From Nisaea acidiphila (GTDB taxonomy: Bacteria > Pseudomonadota > Alphaproteobacteria > Thalassobaculales > Thalassobaculaceae): a DNA stretch of 64,000 nucleotides. Position numbers and translations under genes: made by a program. The notes under the pieces are model-generated. The model was not told the origin of the DNA, ran no database searches, and worked only from the letters and a program-made list of their open reading frames with translations. This document shows positions 16,781 through 25,968 of this stretch, one piece after another (positions within the stretch are counted from its first letter, which is position 1; every line of letters begins with the position of its first letter). The DNA is taken from NCBI RefSeq assembly GCF_024662015.1, contig NZ_CP102480.1, positions 1,584,501-1,648,500 on the forward strand. The letters are read 5' to 3'.

Positions 16781-17728
16781 ATGAGCGATCCATACAAGAT
16801 ACTGGGCGTGAAGTCCGACGCCTCGCAGGACGAGATCAAGAAGGCGTACCGGACTCTCGCGAAAAAGCTGCACCCGGACCTCAATCCCGGCGACAAGAAG
16901 GTCGAGCAGGAATTCAAGGACGTGACAGCGGCCTATGATCTCCTCTCGGACGAGAAGAAGCGCGCCAAGTATGATCGCGGCGGCATGGCCGGCGCTGCCG
17001 GCGCGGGTCCGTCGGCGAAGAGCGCGAGCGGTTTCTGGAAGGCCTGGACCTCGGCCCGCAAGAAGCAGGGCAGCGGCTTCGGCTTCTCCGACATCTTCGA
17101 CGATGACGATGCCGACATGTTCGACGACATCCTGCGCAAGCACGATCAGGGCGGCGGCGGTTCCGGACGCGGCGGCGGCGCCTACACGGTCGGCCCGGAC
17201 GTCAATTACAAGCTGAAAGTCGGTTTCGTCGAAGCGGCGGCAGGCGCGACCAAACGCGTCACGCTCTCGGACGGCAAGACGCTCGACCTGAAGATCCCGC
17301 CAGCGACCGAGACCGGCAAGACCCTGCGCCTGAAGGGCCAGGGCCGCAAGGGCTCCAACAACGGGCCCGCCGGCGATGCCTTCGTCGAAATCACAGTCGA
17401 ACCGCACGACTATTTCCAGCGCGACGGCCAGAATATCCGGGTCGATATCCCGGTGACGCTGTACGAGGCGGTCCTCGGTGGCACGATTACCGTTCCGACG
17501 GTCCATGGCAACGTCTCGCTGAAGATCCCGCCGAAATCCAACACCGGTGCCACCTTGCGCCTGAAAGGCAAGGGCATGCCGGCGGTGGGCGGAAAGGCGG
17601 CGGGCGACCAGCTCGTCACGCTGAAGATCGTGCTGCCGGAAGGCGAGGATCCCGAGCTGATTAAGCTGATGCAGAAATGGTCAGACGAGAAAGGCTACAA
17701 TCCGCGCCACAAAATGCGGTTCAGCTAG
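16781..17728 (+). CDS. DnaJ-family co-chaperone (CbpA-like, no zinc domain)
   Basis: A 315-residue protein. The J domain at residues 1-66 (DPYKILGVKSDASQDEIKKAYR, HPD motif in KLHPDLNPGD) stimulates DnaK ATPase. A Gly/Ala-rich linker of about 75 residues follows, then a DnaJ C-terminal substrate-binding region in two beta domains (KLKVGFVEAAAGATKRV..., DGQNIRVDIPVTLYEAVLGG). There is no CxxCxGxG zinc-finger, so it is a type II/CbpA-like J protein. Its stop codon overlaps the convergent small membrane gene by 4 nt. Confidence 0.92.
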   Translation: MSDPYKILGVKSDASQDEIKKAYRTLAKKLHPDLNPGDKKVEQEFKDVTAAYDLLSDEKKRAKYDRGGMAGAAGAGPSAKSASGFWKAWTSARKKQGSGFGFSDIFDDDDADMFDDILRKHDQGGGGSGRGGGAYTVGPDVNYKLKVGFVEAAAGATKRVTLSDGKTLDLKIPPATETGKTLRLKGQGRKGSNNGPAGDAFVEITVEPHDYFQRDGQNIRVDIPVTLYEAVLGGTITVPTVHGNVSLKIPPKSNTGATLRLKGKGMPAVGGKAAGDQLVTLKIVLPEGEDPELIKLMQKWSDEKGYNPRHKMRFS

Positions 17729-17994
17729 GCTTCCCCCGCGTTTCGGTATCGGAGGATTGCCAAACCGACGTGTACGGCGATGATGGCCTCTAATACCCAA
17801 GAACCGACCTGGTTCTCGTAGATGAGACAACCTATCGGTAGCCATTGGAATGCGATCCCGATCAGTACTGCTTCAATAAGCAGAAACCGAGGCTTGTTGC
17901 GGCGCCATGCCACGTAATGTGGCAACACGACTTTGAGAACGATCAGGCCCCCTAAAGCAATCAAACCACCGATGGCGCCGGTTTCGATTTCCAC
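17725..17994 (-). CDS. Small predicted membrane protein
   Basis: An 89-residue protein with probably three membrane helices: GAIGGLIALGGLIVLKVVLP, FLLIEAVLIGIAFQWLPIG and VLEAIIAVHVGLAIL. There is a basic loop (AWRRNKPRF) between the first two. No family recognised. The start is a GTG at 17994 with GGAAG nearby. It begins 18 nt after the YihY stop, so it may be the last gene of that transcript. Its stop shares CTAG with the convergent dnaJ-like gene. Base composition is somewhat less GC-rich than the neighbours. Confidence 0.6.
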   Translation of the reverse strand: MEIETGAIGGLIALGGLIVLKVVLPHYVAWRRNKPRFLLIEAVLIGIAFQWLPIGCLIYENQVGSWVLEAIIAVHVGLAILRYRNAGEA

Positions 17995-18012
17995 TTGAAT
18001 CTTCCGGTCCCG

Positions 18013-19350
18013 CTATTCACCGACCGCTCGGATATCGGATGATCGCATGCTAATTTCGCCGCTGGATTTCAACGTCTCCAGAACTTCGGAAATTCTCTGC
18101 GATAGGGCATCCTGTTCCGCGTCCGCCAGACGACGCAACAAGTGGACATGGGGATCGGAAGTGTCCACCTCACCGTCGATCCGGGGCAACTCGGACGCGC
18201 AGCCGAGGCCGAGATAGAGTTCATAGACGCTCGCGCTCGAGGGATCGCGCGCAACCAGGAGCCGGTCGTCCTCCGTTCTGGCGACGAAGCCGGCGCCCTG
18301 GAGCCGGTCCAGCACCTGCGAGATGGCCTCTGCCGGCGCGACATCTTCCAGCACTATTTCGCGCACCGGTCCGCTTTCCCGGGCCGCGCGCCAGAGCACA
18401 CCGAGAATCGACAGTGCGACCGAGAGGACCCGCGCGCTTCCGAGTTCCTGCTGGGTCTCCAGATTGCGCGAACGCCACCAGTCCGGGAAGGAGGCGGCGA
18501 AGACCGCGCCGAGCAGGATCACCGTCCAAGAGGCATAGACCCAGATCAGGAAGATCGGGATCGCCGCCATCGCGCCATAGATGTTCTGATAGGTCGGGAA
18601 GGCCGAGAGATACCAGCCGAAGCCCTGTTTCAGCCCTTCAAAGGCTGCGCCGGACAATACCCCGCCGATCAGCGCGTTCCGCCAGCTGACGGAACGGTTC
18701 GGCACCACCATGAACAGCAGCATGAAACTGATGCTCTGGAGCACGATGGCGATCACGTGGTCCCGGGCGCCGCCGCCGAGATCGAGCGAACCCGCATCGA
18801 GTCCCGCTTCGGTCCAGGTTTGCCGCAATGTGGCAAAGGCATCGCTGGTGGAGGAGATCGTCAGCCCCGCCAGGATAGGGCCGAGGGTCAGGACGGCCCA
18901 GAAGGTCAGAACCCGAATCAGAAAAGGACGCTGCCGTTCCACGCGCCAGATCTGGTTGAAGGTCGATTCGATTGTCGCGAGCAGCAGGATGGCGGAAATC
19001 GCGAGGCCGATGGTTCCGGCCGCCCCCAGGTCCGAAGCGTTGCGCATGAAACTGTCGAGATGGGTGCGCACCGGGCCGGCGAGTTCCGGAACGAGATTCT
19101 CGAAAATCAGTTCCTCGATCGCCATCCGCGCCGTCTCGAAGGCCGGGAAGGCGCTGAAAATGGCGAACGCGATCGCAAGCAAAGGCACCAGAGCGAGCAG
19201 TGTGGTATAGGTCAGCGCCGCCGCCGACTGCATGCCGCCGCCGCGATAGAAGCGCAGCAGCGCGAAACCGATATACTCCGCGACATCGCGCACCACAGCC
19301 GCGGCGGCGAGGGTTTTCCAGCGTTCGAGACGGTTGCTCTGGCTACTCAT
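18013..19350 (-). CDS. YihY/BrkB family inner-membrane protein
   Basis: A 445-residue integral membrane protein. The family core spans residues about 25-300 with six helices, including GGGMQSAAALTYTTLLALVPLLAI, ATIESTFNQIWRVERQRPF, LTFWAVLTLGPIL and IPIFLIWVYASWTVILLGAVFA. The cytoplasmic C-terminus (about 140 residues) ends in a mostly helical segment. Long mistaken for RNase BN, the family is now viewed as envelope proteins of unclear transport or lipid function. A small membrane gene follows 18 nt downstream. Confidence 0.9.
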   Translation of the reverse strand: MSSQSNRLERWKTLAAAAVVRDVAEYIGFALLRFYRGGGMQSAAALTYTTLLALVPLLAIAFAIFSAFPAFETARMAIEELIFENLVPELAGPVRTHLDSFMRNASDLGAAGTIGLAISAILLLATIESTFNQIWRVERQRPFLIRVLTFWAVLTLGPILAGLTISSTSDAFATLRQTWTEAGLDAGSLDLGGGARDHVIAIVLQSISFMLLFMVVPNRSVSWRNALIGGVLSGAAFEGLKQGFGWYLSAFPTYQNIYGAMAAIPIFLIWVYASWTVILLGAVFAASFPDWWRSRNLETQQELGSARVLSVALSILGVLWRAARESGPVREIVLEDVAPAEAISQVLDRLQGAGFVARTEDDRLLVARDPSSASVYELYLGLGCASELPRIDGEVDTSDPHVHLLRRLADAEQDALSQRISEVLETLKSSGEISMRSSDIRAVGE

Positions 19351-19521
19351 GGCCGGAAGATTAGCATGAAAGCGATTCGGCGGTGTCGCGGGATGCCGAA
19401 AGCCCCAGATTCAAGCGCTTTCGCCCCCTCCGGTGCCGGTTTGCCGAACGCCGGCTTTAGTGTAGGATCGCGCGAATCACGCGTTAACACATTCCTGGCA
19501 ACCTGCGTCGAGAGGCATCGA

Positions 19522-20334
19522 ATGAGTCATCCAAGCCCGATCATGAGCGGCAAAAAGGGGCTTGTCATGGGGGTCGCGAACGACCGCTCCATCGCTTGGG
19601 GGATCGCCAAAGCGGTCGCGGCGCAGGGTGCGGATCTCGCCTTCACCTTCCAGGGCGAAGCGCTGCAGAAGCGGGTTGCCCCGCTGGCGGCCGAAGTCGG
19701 TTCCGACATGGTGCTGCCCTGCGACGTGACGGACGATGCCGACGTTGCCCGTACCTTCCAGACGATCCGGGAAAAGTGGGGCAGGCTGGACTTCCTGGTC
19801 CATGCCATCGCCTATTCGGACAAGGAAGAGCTGAAAGGCAAATACGTCAATACGACTCGCGACAACTTCCTGAAGACGCTGGATATTTCCTGCTACTCCT
19901 TCACCCGGATCGCGCGCGAGGCGGCCGACCTGATGACCGACGGCGGCTCGCTCCTGACCCTGAGCTACTACGGCGCCGAGCGGGTCATGCCGCACTATAA
20001 TGTCATGGGCGTCGCCAAGGCCGCGCTGGAAGCGAGCATCCGCTATCTCGCCGCCGATCTCGGAAGCGACAATATCCGCGTCAACGGCCTCTCGGCCGGC
20101 CCGATGAAGACGCTCGCCGCCTCCGGTATCGGCGATTTCCGCTACATCCTGAAATGGAACCAGTACAACTCGCCGCTCCGGCGTAACGTGACGCTGGAAG
20201 ATGTCGGCGGCGCCGGCATGTACCTGCTGAGCGACCTTTCGAGCGGAGTTTCCGGCGAAGTCCACCATGTCGATTGCGGCTACAACATCGTCGGCATGAA
20301 AGCGGTCGACGCGCCCGACATTTCCACGGTCTGA
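19522..20334 (+). CDS. fabI: Enoyl-[acyl-carrier-protein] reductase (NADH), FabI
   Basis: A 270-residue enzyme catalysing the final reduction of each fatty-acid elongation cycle. FabI features: GLVMGVANDRSIAWGIAKA cofactor region, FLVHAIAYSDKEELKG, and the active-site pattern Y-x6-K in MPHYNVMGVAKAALEAS. The ending includes VSGEVHHVDCGYNIVGM. ATG at 19522 places the cofactor motif at the normal distance. aroC follows 18 nt downstream, so the two are co-transcribed. Confidence 0.96.
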   Translation: MSHPSPIMSGKKGLVMGVANDRSIAWGIAKAVAAQGADLAFTFQGEALQKRVAPLAAEVGSDMVLPCDVTDDADVARTFQTIREKWGRLDFLVHAIAYSDKEELKGKYVNTTRDNFLKTLDISCYSFTRIAREAADLMTDGGSLLTLSYYGAERVMPHYNVMGVAKAALEASIRYLAADLGSDNIRVNGLSAGPMKTLAASGIGDFRYILKWNQYNSPLRRNVTLEDVGGAGMYLLSDLSSGVSGEVHHVDCGYNIVGMKAVDAPDISTV

Positions 20335-20352
20335 GCCGGAAAGCGGACTTAA

Positions 20353-21438
20353 ATGGCCAGCAATTCCTTCGGTGAAGCCTTTCGCTTCACCACCTGGGGC
20401 GAAAGTCACGGCCCCGCCATCGGCTGCGTCGTCGATGGCGTGCCGCCGCGCCTGCCGATCAGCGAGCCGGACATCCAGTTCTTTCTCGACCGGCGCAAGC
20501 CCGGACAGTCCCGCTTTACCACACAGCGCCAGGAGCCGGACCGGGTGAAGATCCTGTCCGGCGTCTTCGAAGGCCAGACCACCGGCACGCCGATCGGTCT
20601 CGTCATCGAGAATACCGACCAGCGCTCGAAGGATTACGGCGACATCATGAGCCGGTTCCGGCCGGGCCATGCGGATTACACCTACGAGGCGAAGTATGGC
20701 ATCCGCGACTATCGCGGCGGCGGCCGCTCCTCCGCGCGCGAGACCGCGATGCGGGTCGCCGCCGGTGCGGTCGCACGCAAGGTCCTCGCCGCCCGGCTCG
20801 GCAACGCCTTCCATATCCGCGGTGCCCTTGTGCAGGTCGGCCCGCACAAGGTGAACCGCGATAACTGGGACTGGGACGAGGTCGAACGGAACCCGTTCTG
20901 GAGCCCCGACAAGGACGCCGCCGAGACCTGGACCGGCTTCCTCGACGACGTGCGCAAATCCGGCTCCTCGGCTGGCGCGGTCGTGGAGATCGTCGCGGAA
21001 GGCGTGCCGGCGGGACTCGGCGAGCCGGTCTACGGCAAGCTCGACAGCGATCTCGCGGCCGCGATGATGACCATCAACGCGGTCAAGGGAGTCGAGATCG
21101 GCGACGGCTTCGCGGCGGCGGAAATCCCCGGCCACGAGGCGGCGGACGAGATGCGGATGGAGGGCGACCGGCCGGTCTTCCTTTCCAACCACGCGGGCGG
21201 CGTGCTCGGCGGGATTTCCTCCGGTCAGCCGGTCGTGGTGCGCTTCGCCGTAAAGCCGACCAGCTCGATCCTGACGCCGCGCCGTTCCGTCGACAAGGAC
21301 GGCAACGAGGTCGATGTCGTGACCAAGGGGCGGCACGATCCCTGCGTCGGCATCCGCGCGGTTCCGGTCGGCGAAGCGATGATGGCCTGCGTGCTGGCGG
21401 ACCACCTGATGCGCCATGCGGCCCAGTGCGGATCATGA
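20353..21438 (+). CDS. aroC: Chorismate synthase
   Basis: A 361-residue FMN-dependent enzyme converting EPSP to chorismate, the last step of the shikimate pathway. All three family signatures are visible: [17 protein letters not shown] near the N-terminus, the [21 protein letters not shown] region, and the [21 protein letters not shown] / [13 protein letters not shown] regions. Full length compared with the family (350-370). Second gene of the fabI-aroC unit; the SppA-type gene follows 113 nt later. Confidence 0.97.
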   Translation: MASNSFGEAFRFTTWGESHGPAIGCVVDGVPPRLPISEPDIQFFLDRRKPGQSRFTTQRQEPDRVKILSGVFEGQTTGTPIGLVIENTDQRSKDYGDIMSRFRPGHADYTYEAKYGIRDYRGGGRSSARETAMRVAAGAVARKVLAARLGNAFHIRGALVQVGPHKVNRDNWDWDEVERNPFWSPDKDAAETWTGFLDDVRKSGSSAGAVVEIVAEGVPAGLGEPVYGKLDSDLAAAMMTINAVKGVEIGDGFAAAEIPGHEAADEMRMEGDRPVFLSNHAGGVLGGISSGQPVVVRFAVKPTSSILTPRRSVDKDGNEVDVVTKGRHDPCVGIRAVPVGEAMMACVLADHLMRHAAQCGS

Positions 21439-21551
21439 GCCGCGGGAGCTGACCCGGCATTTCTGAACGACGGCGCCACAGAGCTGCCATCGTTTTCCTT
21501 TAGATCGCTCCCCATATAATTCAGGGGAAGCAAGTGGGGAACTTGGCCGCC

Positions 21552-23318
21552 ATGATGAAATTTCTGAAAGGCGTCCTGATCACGTTCGGGATTCTGTTCA
21601 TCGCGCTGATCGTCGGCGGGGTCGTCGGCCTGCGGTTCGCCGCGCAGCAATGGCAGGAAGAACCCTTGCCGGACCGGTTCACGCTGACACTCTCGCTGAA
21701 GTCCGACATGAGCGAGACCGGCGAAACAATCCCCTTCGCGGCCTATTTCGGCAGTGCAGCACCGTCGCTGCTCGATATCGTGAACCTGCTGCGGACCGCG
21801 GGCGAGGACGAGCGGGTGCAGGGCCTGTTCCTCGATCTCTCGGAGGCGCGCGTCAGTCCGGCGGCAGCGCAGGAACTGCGCGCCGCGCTCTCGCGTTTCC
21901 GGGCAAGCGGCCGCTTCGTTCATGCCTATGCGGACAGCATCGAGGGTAATGGCGGGATCGCGCTCTATCATCTCGCGACCGGCGCCGACACGATCAGCCT
22001 GCAACCGTCCGGCCTGCTGGACATTCGCGGGATCGAACTGACGACGCCCTATTTCGGCCAGACGCTCCGGGACCTCGGGATCAACGCGGATTTTCGCGCC
22101 CGGCACGAGTACAAAGGCGCCATGTCCCCGCTCACGGACAGCTCGATGCCTTATCCGGTACGGGAAAACTACCGCCGCCTGGTCGACTCGCTCTATGCCG
22201 GGATTGCGGCGGATATCGCCACCGCCCGGCGGCTTTCCCCCTCCTCCGTCAATGCCCTGATCGACAGCGCGCCGCTGACGGCGGACGAGGCCAGAAGCAA
22301 CGGCCTGATCGACGTTGCGCGCTACCGGGACGACGCCCTGGACGGGGCCCGTACCAAGGCCGCTGTCGGCTCTATCGTCTCGGCCTCCCGCTACCTGCGC
22401 GACGATCTCGATCTCTACGAGGACGAGGAGGCTGCAAGAATTGCGGTGATCGCGGTCGAGGGCCCGATCGTCCGTGGCCGCTCCGCGCCGTTCTCCCGCA
22501 ATCGGCAGGCCGCCGCGCGCACCGTCACCGACACGATCGAAGATGCAGCCAAGGACGAGGCGGTCAAGGCGATCATCCTCAGGGTAAACAGCCCCGGCGG
22601 CAGCTACACCGCCTCCGACACGATCCTGCACGCACTCTCCAAGGCACGCGCCGGCGGATTACCGGTGATTGTCTCGATGAGCGGAACCGCCGCGTCCGGC
22701 GGATACTTCGTCGCACTCGACGCGGACCATGTCGTCGCCCATCCGACCACCATCACGGGCTCGATCGGCGTGGTTTCCGGAAAGCTCGACTTCTCGGGAC
22801 TGCTGAACGAGTACGGGGTTCGCACGGACGGCGTCAGCGCCGGCCAGAATGCCGGGATGTTCAGTCCGACCCGTCCCTTCAGCGACAGCGAAAGCGCGCG
22901 CCTCGACGAGGTTCTGGACGCCATCTACGAGGATTTCACCGGCAAGGTCGCCAAAGCCCGGCGCCTCGGCCCGGCGGAGATCGACGCGGCGGCGCGGGGC
23001 CGCGTCTGGAGCGGTCAGGATGCCAAGCGCATCGGCCTGGTGGACGTGCTCGGCGGCTATGCCGAGGCCGAAGGGCTCGCCCGCGACGCCGCCGGCATAG
23101 CCCCGGACGTCCGGACCGAGCTGGTGGCCTATCCAACCGAACGCGACAGCCTGTCCGACGTGCTGCGCACCATCGAGGAGAGCGGGGTGAGCGAAACGGC
23201 AAGCCGTCTTGAGGCTCTCTTAACGATCTTGCGTTATAGTGACGTCCTAATGTCCATGCTGGGCGATACCGGCGGAGACCACGTCAGGGCGGAAGCGCCC
23301 CCGGTAACGGTCCGCTGA
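21552..23318 (+). CDS. sppA: Signal peptide peptidase SppA, long (67K) type
   Basis: A 588-residue membrane-anchored serine protease that degrades cleaved signal peptides. One N-terminal helix (FLKGVLITFGILFIALIVGGVVG) anchors two homologous S49 domains. The Ser/Lys dyad is split between them as in E. coli SppA. Lys188 lies in EYKGAMSPL of the first domain, and Ser382 in SGTAASGGYFVAL of the second. I used the ATG at 21552; an in-frame GTG at 21534 with AGGGGAAG before it is equally possible and would add six residues. Confidence 0.93.
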   Translation: MMKFLKGVLITFGILFIALIVGGVVGLRFAAQQWQEEPLPDRFTLTLSLKSDMSETGETIPFAAYFGSAAPSLLDIVNLLRTAGEDERVQGLFLDLSEARVSPAAAQELRAALSRFRASGRFVHAYADSIEGNGGIALYHLATGADTISLQPSGLLDIRGIELTTPYFGQTLRDLGINADFRARHEYKGAMSPLTDSSMPYPVRENYRRLVDSLYAGIAADIATARRLSPSSVNALIDSAPLTADEARSNGLIDVARYRDDALDGARTKAAVGSIVSASRYLRDDLDLYEDEEAARIAVIAVEGPIVRGRSAPFSRNRQAAARTVTDTIEDAAKDEAVKAIILRVNSPGGSYTASDTILHALSKARAGGLPVIVSMSGTAASGGYFVALDADHVVAHPTTITGSIGVVSGKLDFSGLLNEYGVRTDGVSAGQNAGMFSPTRPFSDSESARLDEVLDAIYEDFTGKVAKARRLGPAEIDAAARGRVWSGQDAKRIGLVDVLGGYAEAEGLARDAAGIAPDVRTELVAYPTERDSLSDVLRTIEESGVSETASRLEALLTILRYSDVLMSMLGDTGGDHVRAEAPPVTVR

Positions 23319-23328
23319 GGAGTTTCCG

Positions 23329-23811
23329 ATGTCCCGTCTCTTGCCGATCCTTGCTCTCAGCCTGCTCATGGCCGCAGGTCATGCGTCCGACCTGCACGCA
23401 CAGAGCGCGGGCGACAAGGCCAACGCGAAGGCCGAGGCCGAACGTGCGCAAAAAGACAAGGCCCAGCGCAAGAAAGACAAGGAATTCAACCGGGACATCA
23501 ATTATCGCCATGTTGTCGGTCCCGACGTGCTTCCGCTCGGCCCCTTCACCGTCTCGCTCTATGTCGACGGCAAGCTGACCGAGCATCGGGTCAAGGTTGC
23601 TCTTCAGGCCGTGGATACGGCCAAGAAGACCCAGCTCGAGAATGCCAAGACCCAGCTCCTCGGCATCGTCTATCCGCTTTGCCTGCGGCTATTCGAAAAG
23701 GGCCGTCCATCGGCGAGCGATCTGCTGCTCTTCAAATCCGATGTGCAGAAGCAGGTCTCGACCCGGTTCAAGGACAGTCTGAAGGGCGTCTATATCGAGT
23801 CCGTGCTCTAG
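23329..23811 (+). CDS. Secreted FliL-like protein of unknown function
   Basis: A 160-residue protein with a signal peptide (MSRLLPILALSLLMAAGHASDLHA) and a Lys/Glu/Ala-rich helix (KANAKAEAERAQKDKAQRKK). Its globular C-terminal domain is VLPLGPFTVSLYVDGKLTEH, then VKVALQAVDTAKKTQLENAK, then LLLFKSDVQKQVSTRFKDSL. That order of strands and helices resembles the periplasmic domain of FliL/stomatin-like proteins, though no flagellar genes are nearby. It starts 10 nt after the SppA stop, so it is probably co-expressed with the peptidase. The family link is tentative. Confidence 0.6.
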   Translation: MSRLLPILALSLLMAAGHASDLHAQSAGDKANAKAEAERAQKDKAQRKKDKEFNRDINYRHVVGPDVLPLGPFTVSLYVDGKLTEHRVKVALQAVDTAKKTQLENAKTQLLGIVYPLCLRLFEKGRPSASDLLLFKSDVQKQVSTRFKDSLKGVYIESVL

Positions 23812-23833
23812 TCCCTTCAGGCCGAAGCGGCGC

Positions 23834-25459
23834 CTAGAGCGCCTTCGCCTGATCGCGCAGAACGAATTTCTGGATCTTGCCCGTCGAGGTCTTTGGCAGC
23901 TCGCCGAAAACGATCGTCTTCGGCGCCTTGTAGTGGGCGAGATTCTCGCGGCAGAAGGCGATCAAGTCGGCTTCCGTGACCGAGGCACCGTTTTTAAGGG
24001 TAACGAAGGCGCAGGGCGTCTCGCCCCATTTCTCGTCCGGCCGTGCGACCACCGCCGCGTCCAGCACCGCCGGGTGCCGGTAAAGCACACCCTCGACTTC
24101 GATGGTCGAGATGTTCTCACCGCCCGAAATGATGATGTCCTTCGAACGGTCCTTCAGCTCGACATAACCGTCCTCGTGCCACACACCGAGGTCTCCGGTA
24201 TGGAACCAGCCGCCGCGGAAGGCGTCGTCGGTCGCCTTCGGGTTCTTCAGGTAGCCCTTCATCACGATATTGCCGCGCATGAAGACCTCGCCCATCGTCT
24301 CGCCGTCCTGCGGCACCGGCTCGAGGCTCTCCGCATCCGCCACCATCAGGCCTTCCTGGACCGGATAGCGCACGCCCTGGCGCGACTTGAGCCGCGCCTG
24401 CTCCTCGATCGGCAGGCCGTTCCACTCCTCGTGCCATTCGCAGACCACGGCGGGGCCGTAGACCTCGGTCAGGCCATAGACATGGGTCACCTTGATGCCC
24501 ATCGCCTCCATGCCCTCGATCACCGAGGCGGGCGGCGCGGAGGCGGCGGTCATCATCTCGACCTGATGCTCCCAGCTCCGCTTCTCGCCCTCGGGCGCGT
24601 TCAGCAGCATCGACATGACGATCGGCGCGCCGCAGAGATGGGTCACACCATGATCCGCGATGGCGTCGTTGATGTCCTTCGCCACCACCCGGCGGAGGCA
24701 CACATGGGTTCCGGCAAGCATGGTGATCGTCCAGGGGAAGCACCAGCCGTTGCAATGGAACATCGGCAGGGTCCAGAGATAGATCGGATGATGCGCCATG
24801 CCCCAGACCAGCGCGTTTCCGAGCGCGTTCAGGTAGGCGCCACGATGGTGATAGACCACGCCCTTCGGGTTGCCCGTGGTCCCGGAGGTGTAATTGAGCG
24901 CAATCGCATCCCACTCGTCCTGCGGCGGGATCGCCTGGAAGTCCGGATCGCCGGTCGCAAGGAAATCCTCGTACTCCATCTCGCCTAGACGATCTCCTCC
25001 GGGAGCGGCCGGATCTGCGATGTCGATGACGAGGATCTCGCGCTTCACCTCTTTCAGCGCCTCTCGGATCACGGGGGCGAATTCGGTGTCGGTAATGAGG
25101 ACGTCCGCCTGGCCATGATCCAGGATGAAGCCGATGGTCGGGGCATCGAGGCGGATATTCATTGCATTCAGAACGCCGCCTGTCATCGGTACGGCGAGGC
25201 TGGCCTCGAAGGCGGCGGTGATGTTCGGTGCCATCACGGCGACGGTATTTCCCTTGCCGATCCCGCGTTTAGAGAGTGCGGATGCGAAGCGGTGGCAGCG
25301 CTCCCGCGTTTCCGCCCAGGTGAAGCGGCGGGCACCATCGATCACGGATGCGCGTGTCGGGAACACCGCGGCTGTCCGGGCCAGGAAGGAAATCGGCGAC
25401 ATGGGCACGTAATTCGCCGCGTTCCGGTCCAGATTCTCCTCGAACGGATTTCCGCTCAT
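23834..25459 (-). CDS. Acyl-CoA synthetase (AMP-forming), DmdB/medium-chain type
   Basis: A 541-residue ANL-superfamily ligase activating a carboxylic acid as acyl-AMP and then acyl-CoA. P-loop LNYTSGTTGNPKGVVYHH, the VYGLTEVYGP motif, HTGDLGVWHEDGYVEL, GGENIS, and the C-terminal catalytic Lys in KTSTGKIQKFVLR are all intact. The N-terminal NYVPMSPISFLARTAAVFP resembles the group containing 3-methylmercaptopropionyl-CoA ligases (DmdB) and fatty-acyl ligases. Function on DMSP-derived MMPA is only a possibility, since no other dmd genes are present. It is divergent from the cupin gene. Confidence 0.88.
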   Translation of the reverse strand: MSGNPFEENLDRNAANYVPMSPISFLARTAAVFPTRASVIDGARRFTWAETRERCHRFASALSKRGIGKGNTVAVMAPNITAAFEASLAVPMTGGVLNAMNIRLDAPTIGFILDHGQADVLITDTEFAPVIREALKEVKREILVIDIADPAAPGGDRLGEMEYEDFLATGDPDFQAIPPQDEWDAIALNYTSGTTGNPKGVVYHHRGAYLNALGNALVWGMAHHPIYLWTLPMFHCNGWCFPWTITMLAGTHVCLRRVVAKDINDAIADHGVTHLCGAPIVMSMLLNAPEGEKRSWEHQVEMMTAASAPPASVIEGMEAMGIKVTHVYGLTEVYGPAVVCEWHEEWNGLPIEEQARLKSRQGVRYPVQEGLMVADAESLEPVPQDGETMGEVFMRGNIVMKGYLKNPKATDDAFRGGWFHTGDLGVWHEDGYVELKDRSKDIIISGGENISTIEVEGVLYRHPAVLDAAVVARPDEKWGETPCAFVTLKNGASVTEADLIAFCRENLAHYKAPKTIVFGELPKTSTGKIQKFVLRDQAKAL

Positions 25460-25676
25460 TCCCTGCTTCCTCTCGATTTTTTTTGCCGACGGAGCGGCTG
25501 CGTTCCGAGGAGGCTAGCGCCCCGGCGGCACGGCTGCAATGCGTCCGCGCGGGGAATTGAACGATTGCGGCAGGGCCGCCGGGGCGGCATGCTCGGGCTC
25601 TCCCCCGCCGTGACCTGAGCCGGGCCGATGCCCGACCGCTCTTCGGTCCGTTACACACCCGAACCGGATAATCGCC

Positions 25677-25967
25677 ATGACCGCAAAGCGACCCGCCGCC
25701 ACTCCGACTCAGCTTCTCGACGACGAGAAGGTTCGTATCACTCGCTGGGACTTCGCGCCGGGCGCCGAAACGGGTCATCATGTCCACGGCATGGACTATG
25801 TCGTCGTCCCGATGACCGACCTCACCCTGCTGCTGGAAGAGCCGGAAGGATCGCGAACGGTCACGACGCCGGCCGGCGCCGCCTATCGCCGGGATGCCGG
25901 GGTGGAGCACAATGTTATCAACGGAGGCGATGCGCCGATGTCCTTCATCGAGATCGAATATAAGTGA
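25677..25967 (+). CDS. Small cupin-domain protein
   Basis: A 96-residue single-domain cupin. It has EKVRITRWDFAPGAETGHHVHGMDYVVVPM (motif 1 with the metal-binding His/His pattern), then GAAYRRDAGVEHNVINGGDAPMSFIEIEYK (motif 2). Soluble; probably a metal-dependent isomerase-type or regulatory binding domain, activity unknown. The M20 hydrolase starts one base after its stop codon, so they are translationally linked and likely share a pathway. Confidence 0.85.
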   Translation: MTAKRPAATPTQLLDDEKVRITRWDFAPGAETGHHVHGMDYVVVPMTDLTLLLEEPEGSRTVTTPAGAAYRRDAGVEHNVINGGDAPMSFIEIEYK

Positions 25968-25968
25968 G

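Noticed and set aside
18142-19521. N-terminal extension of fabI by about 460 codons
   Set aside because: The region is antisense to YihY; FabI similarity starts precisely at the ATG at 19522.
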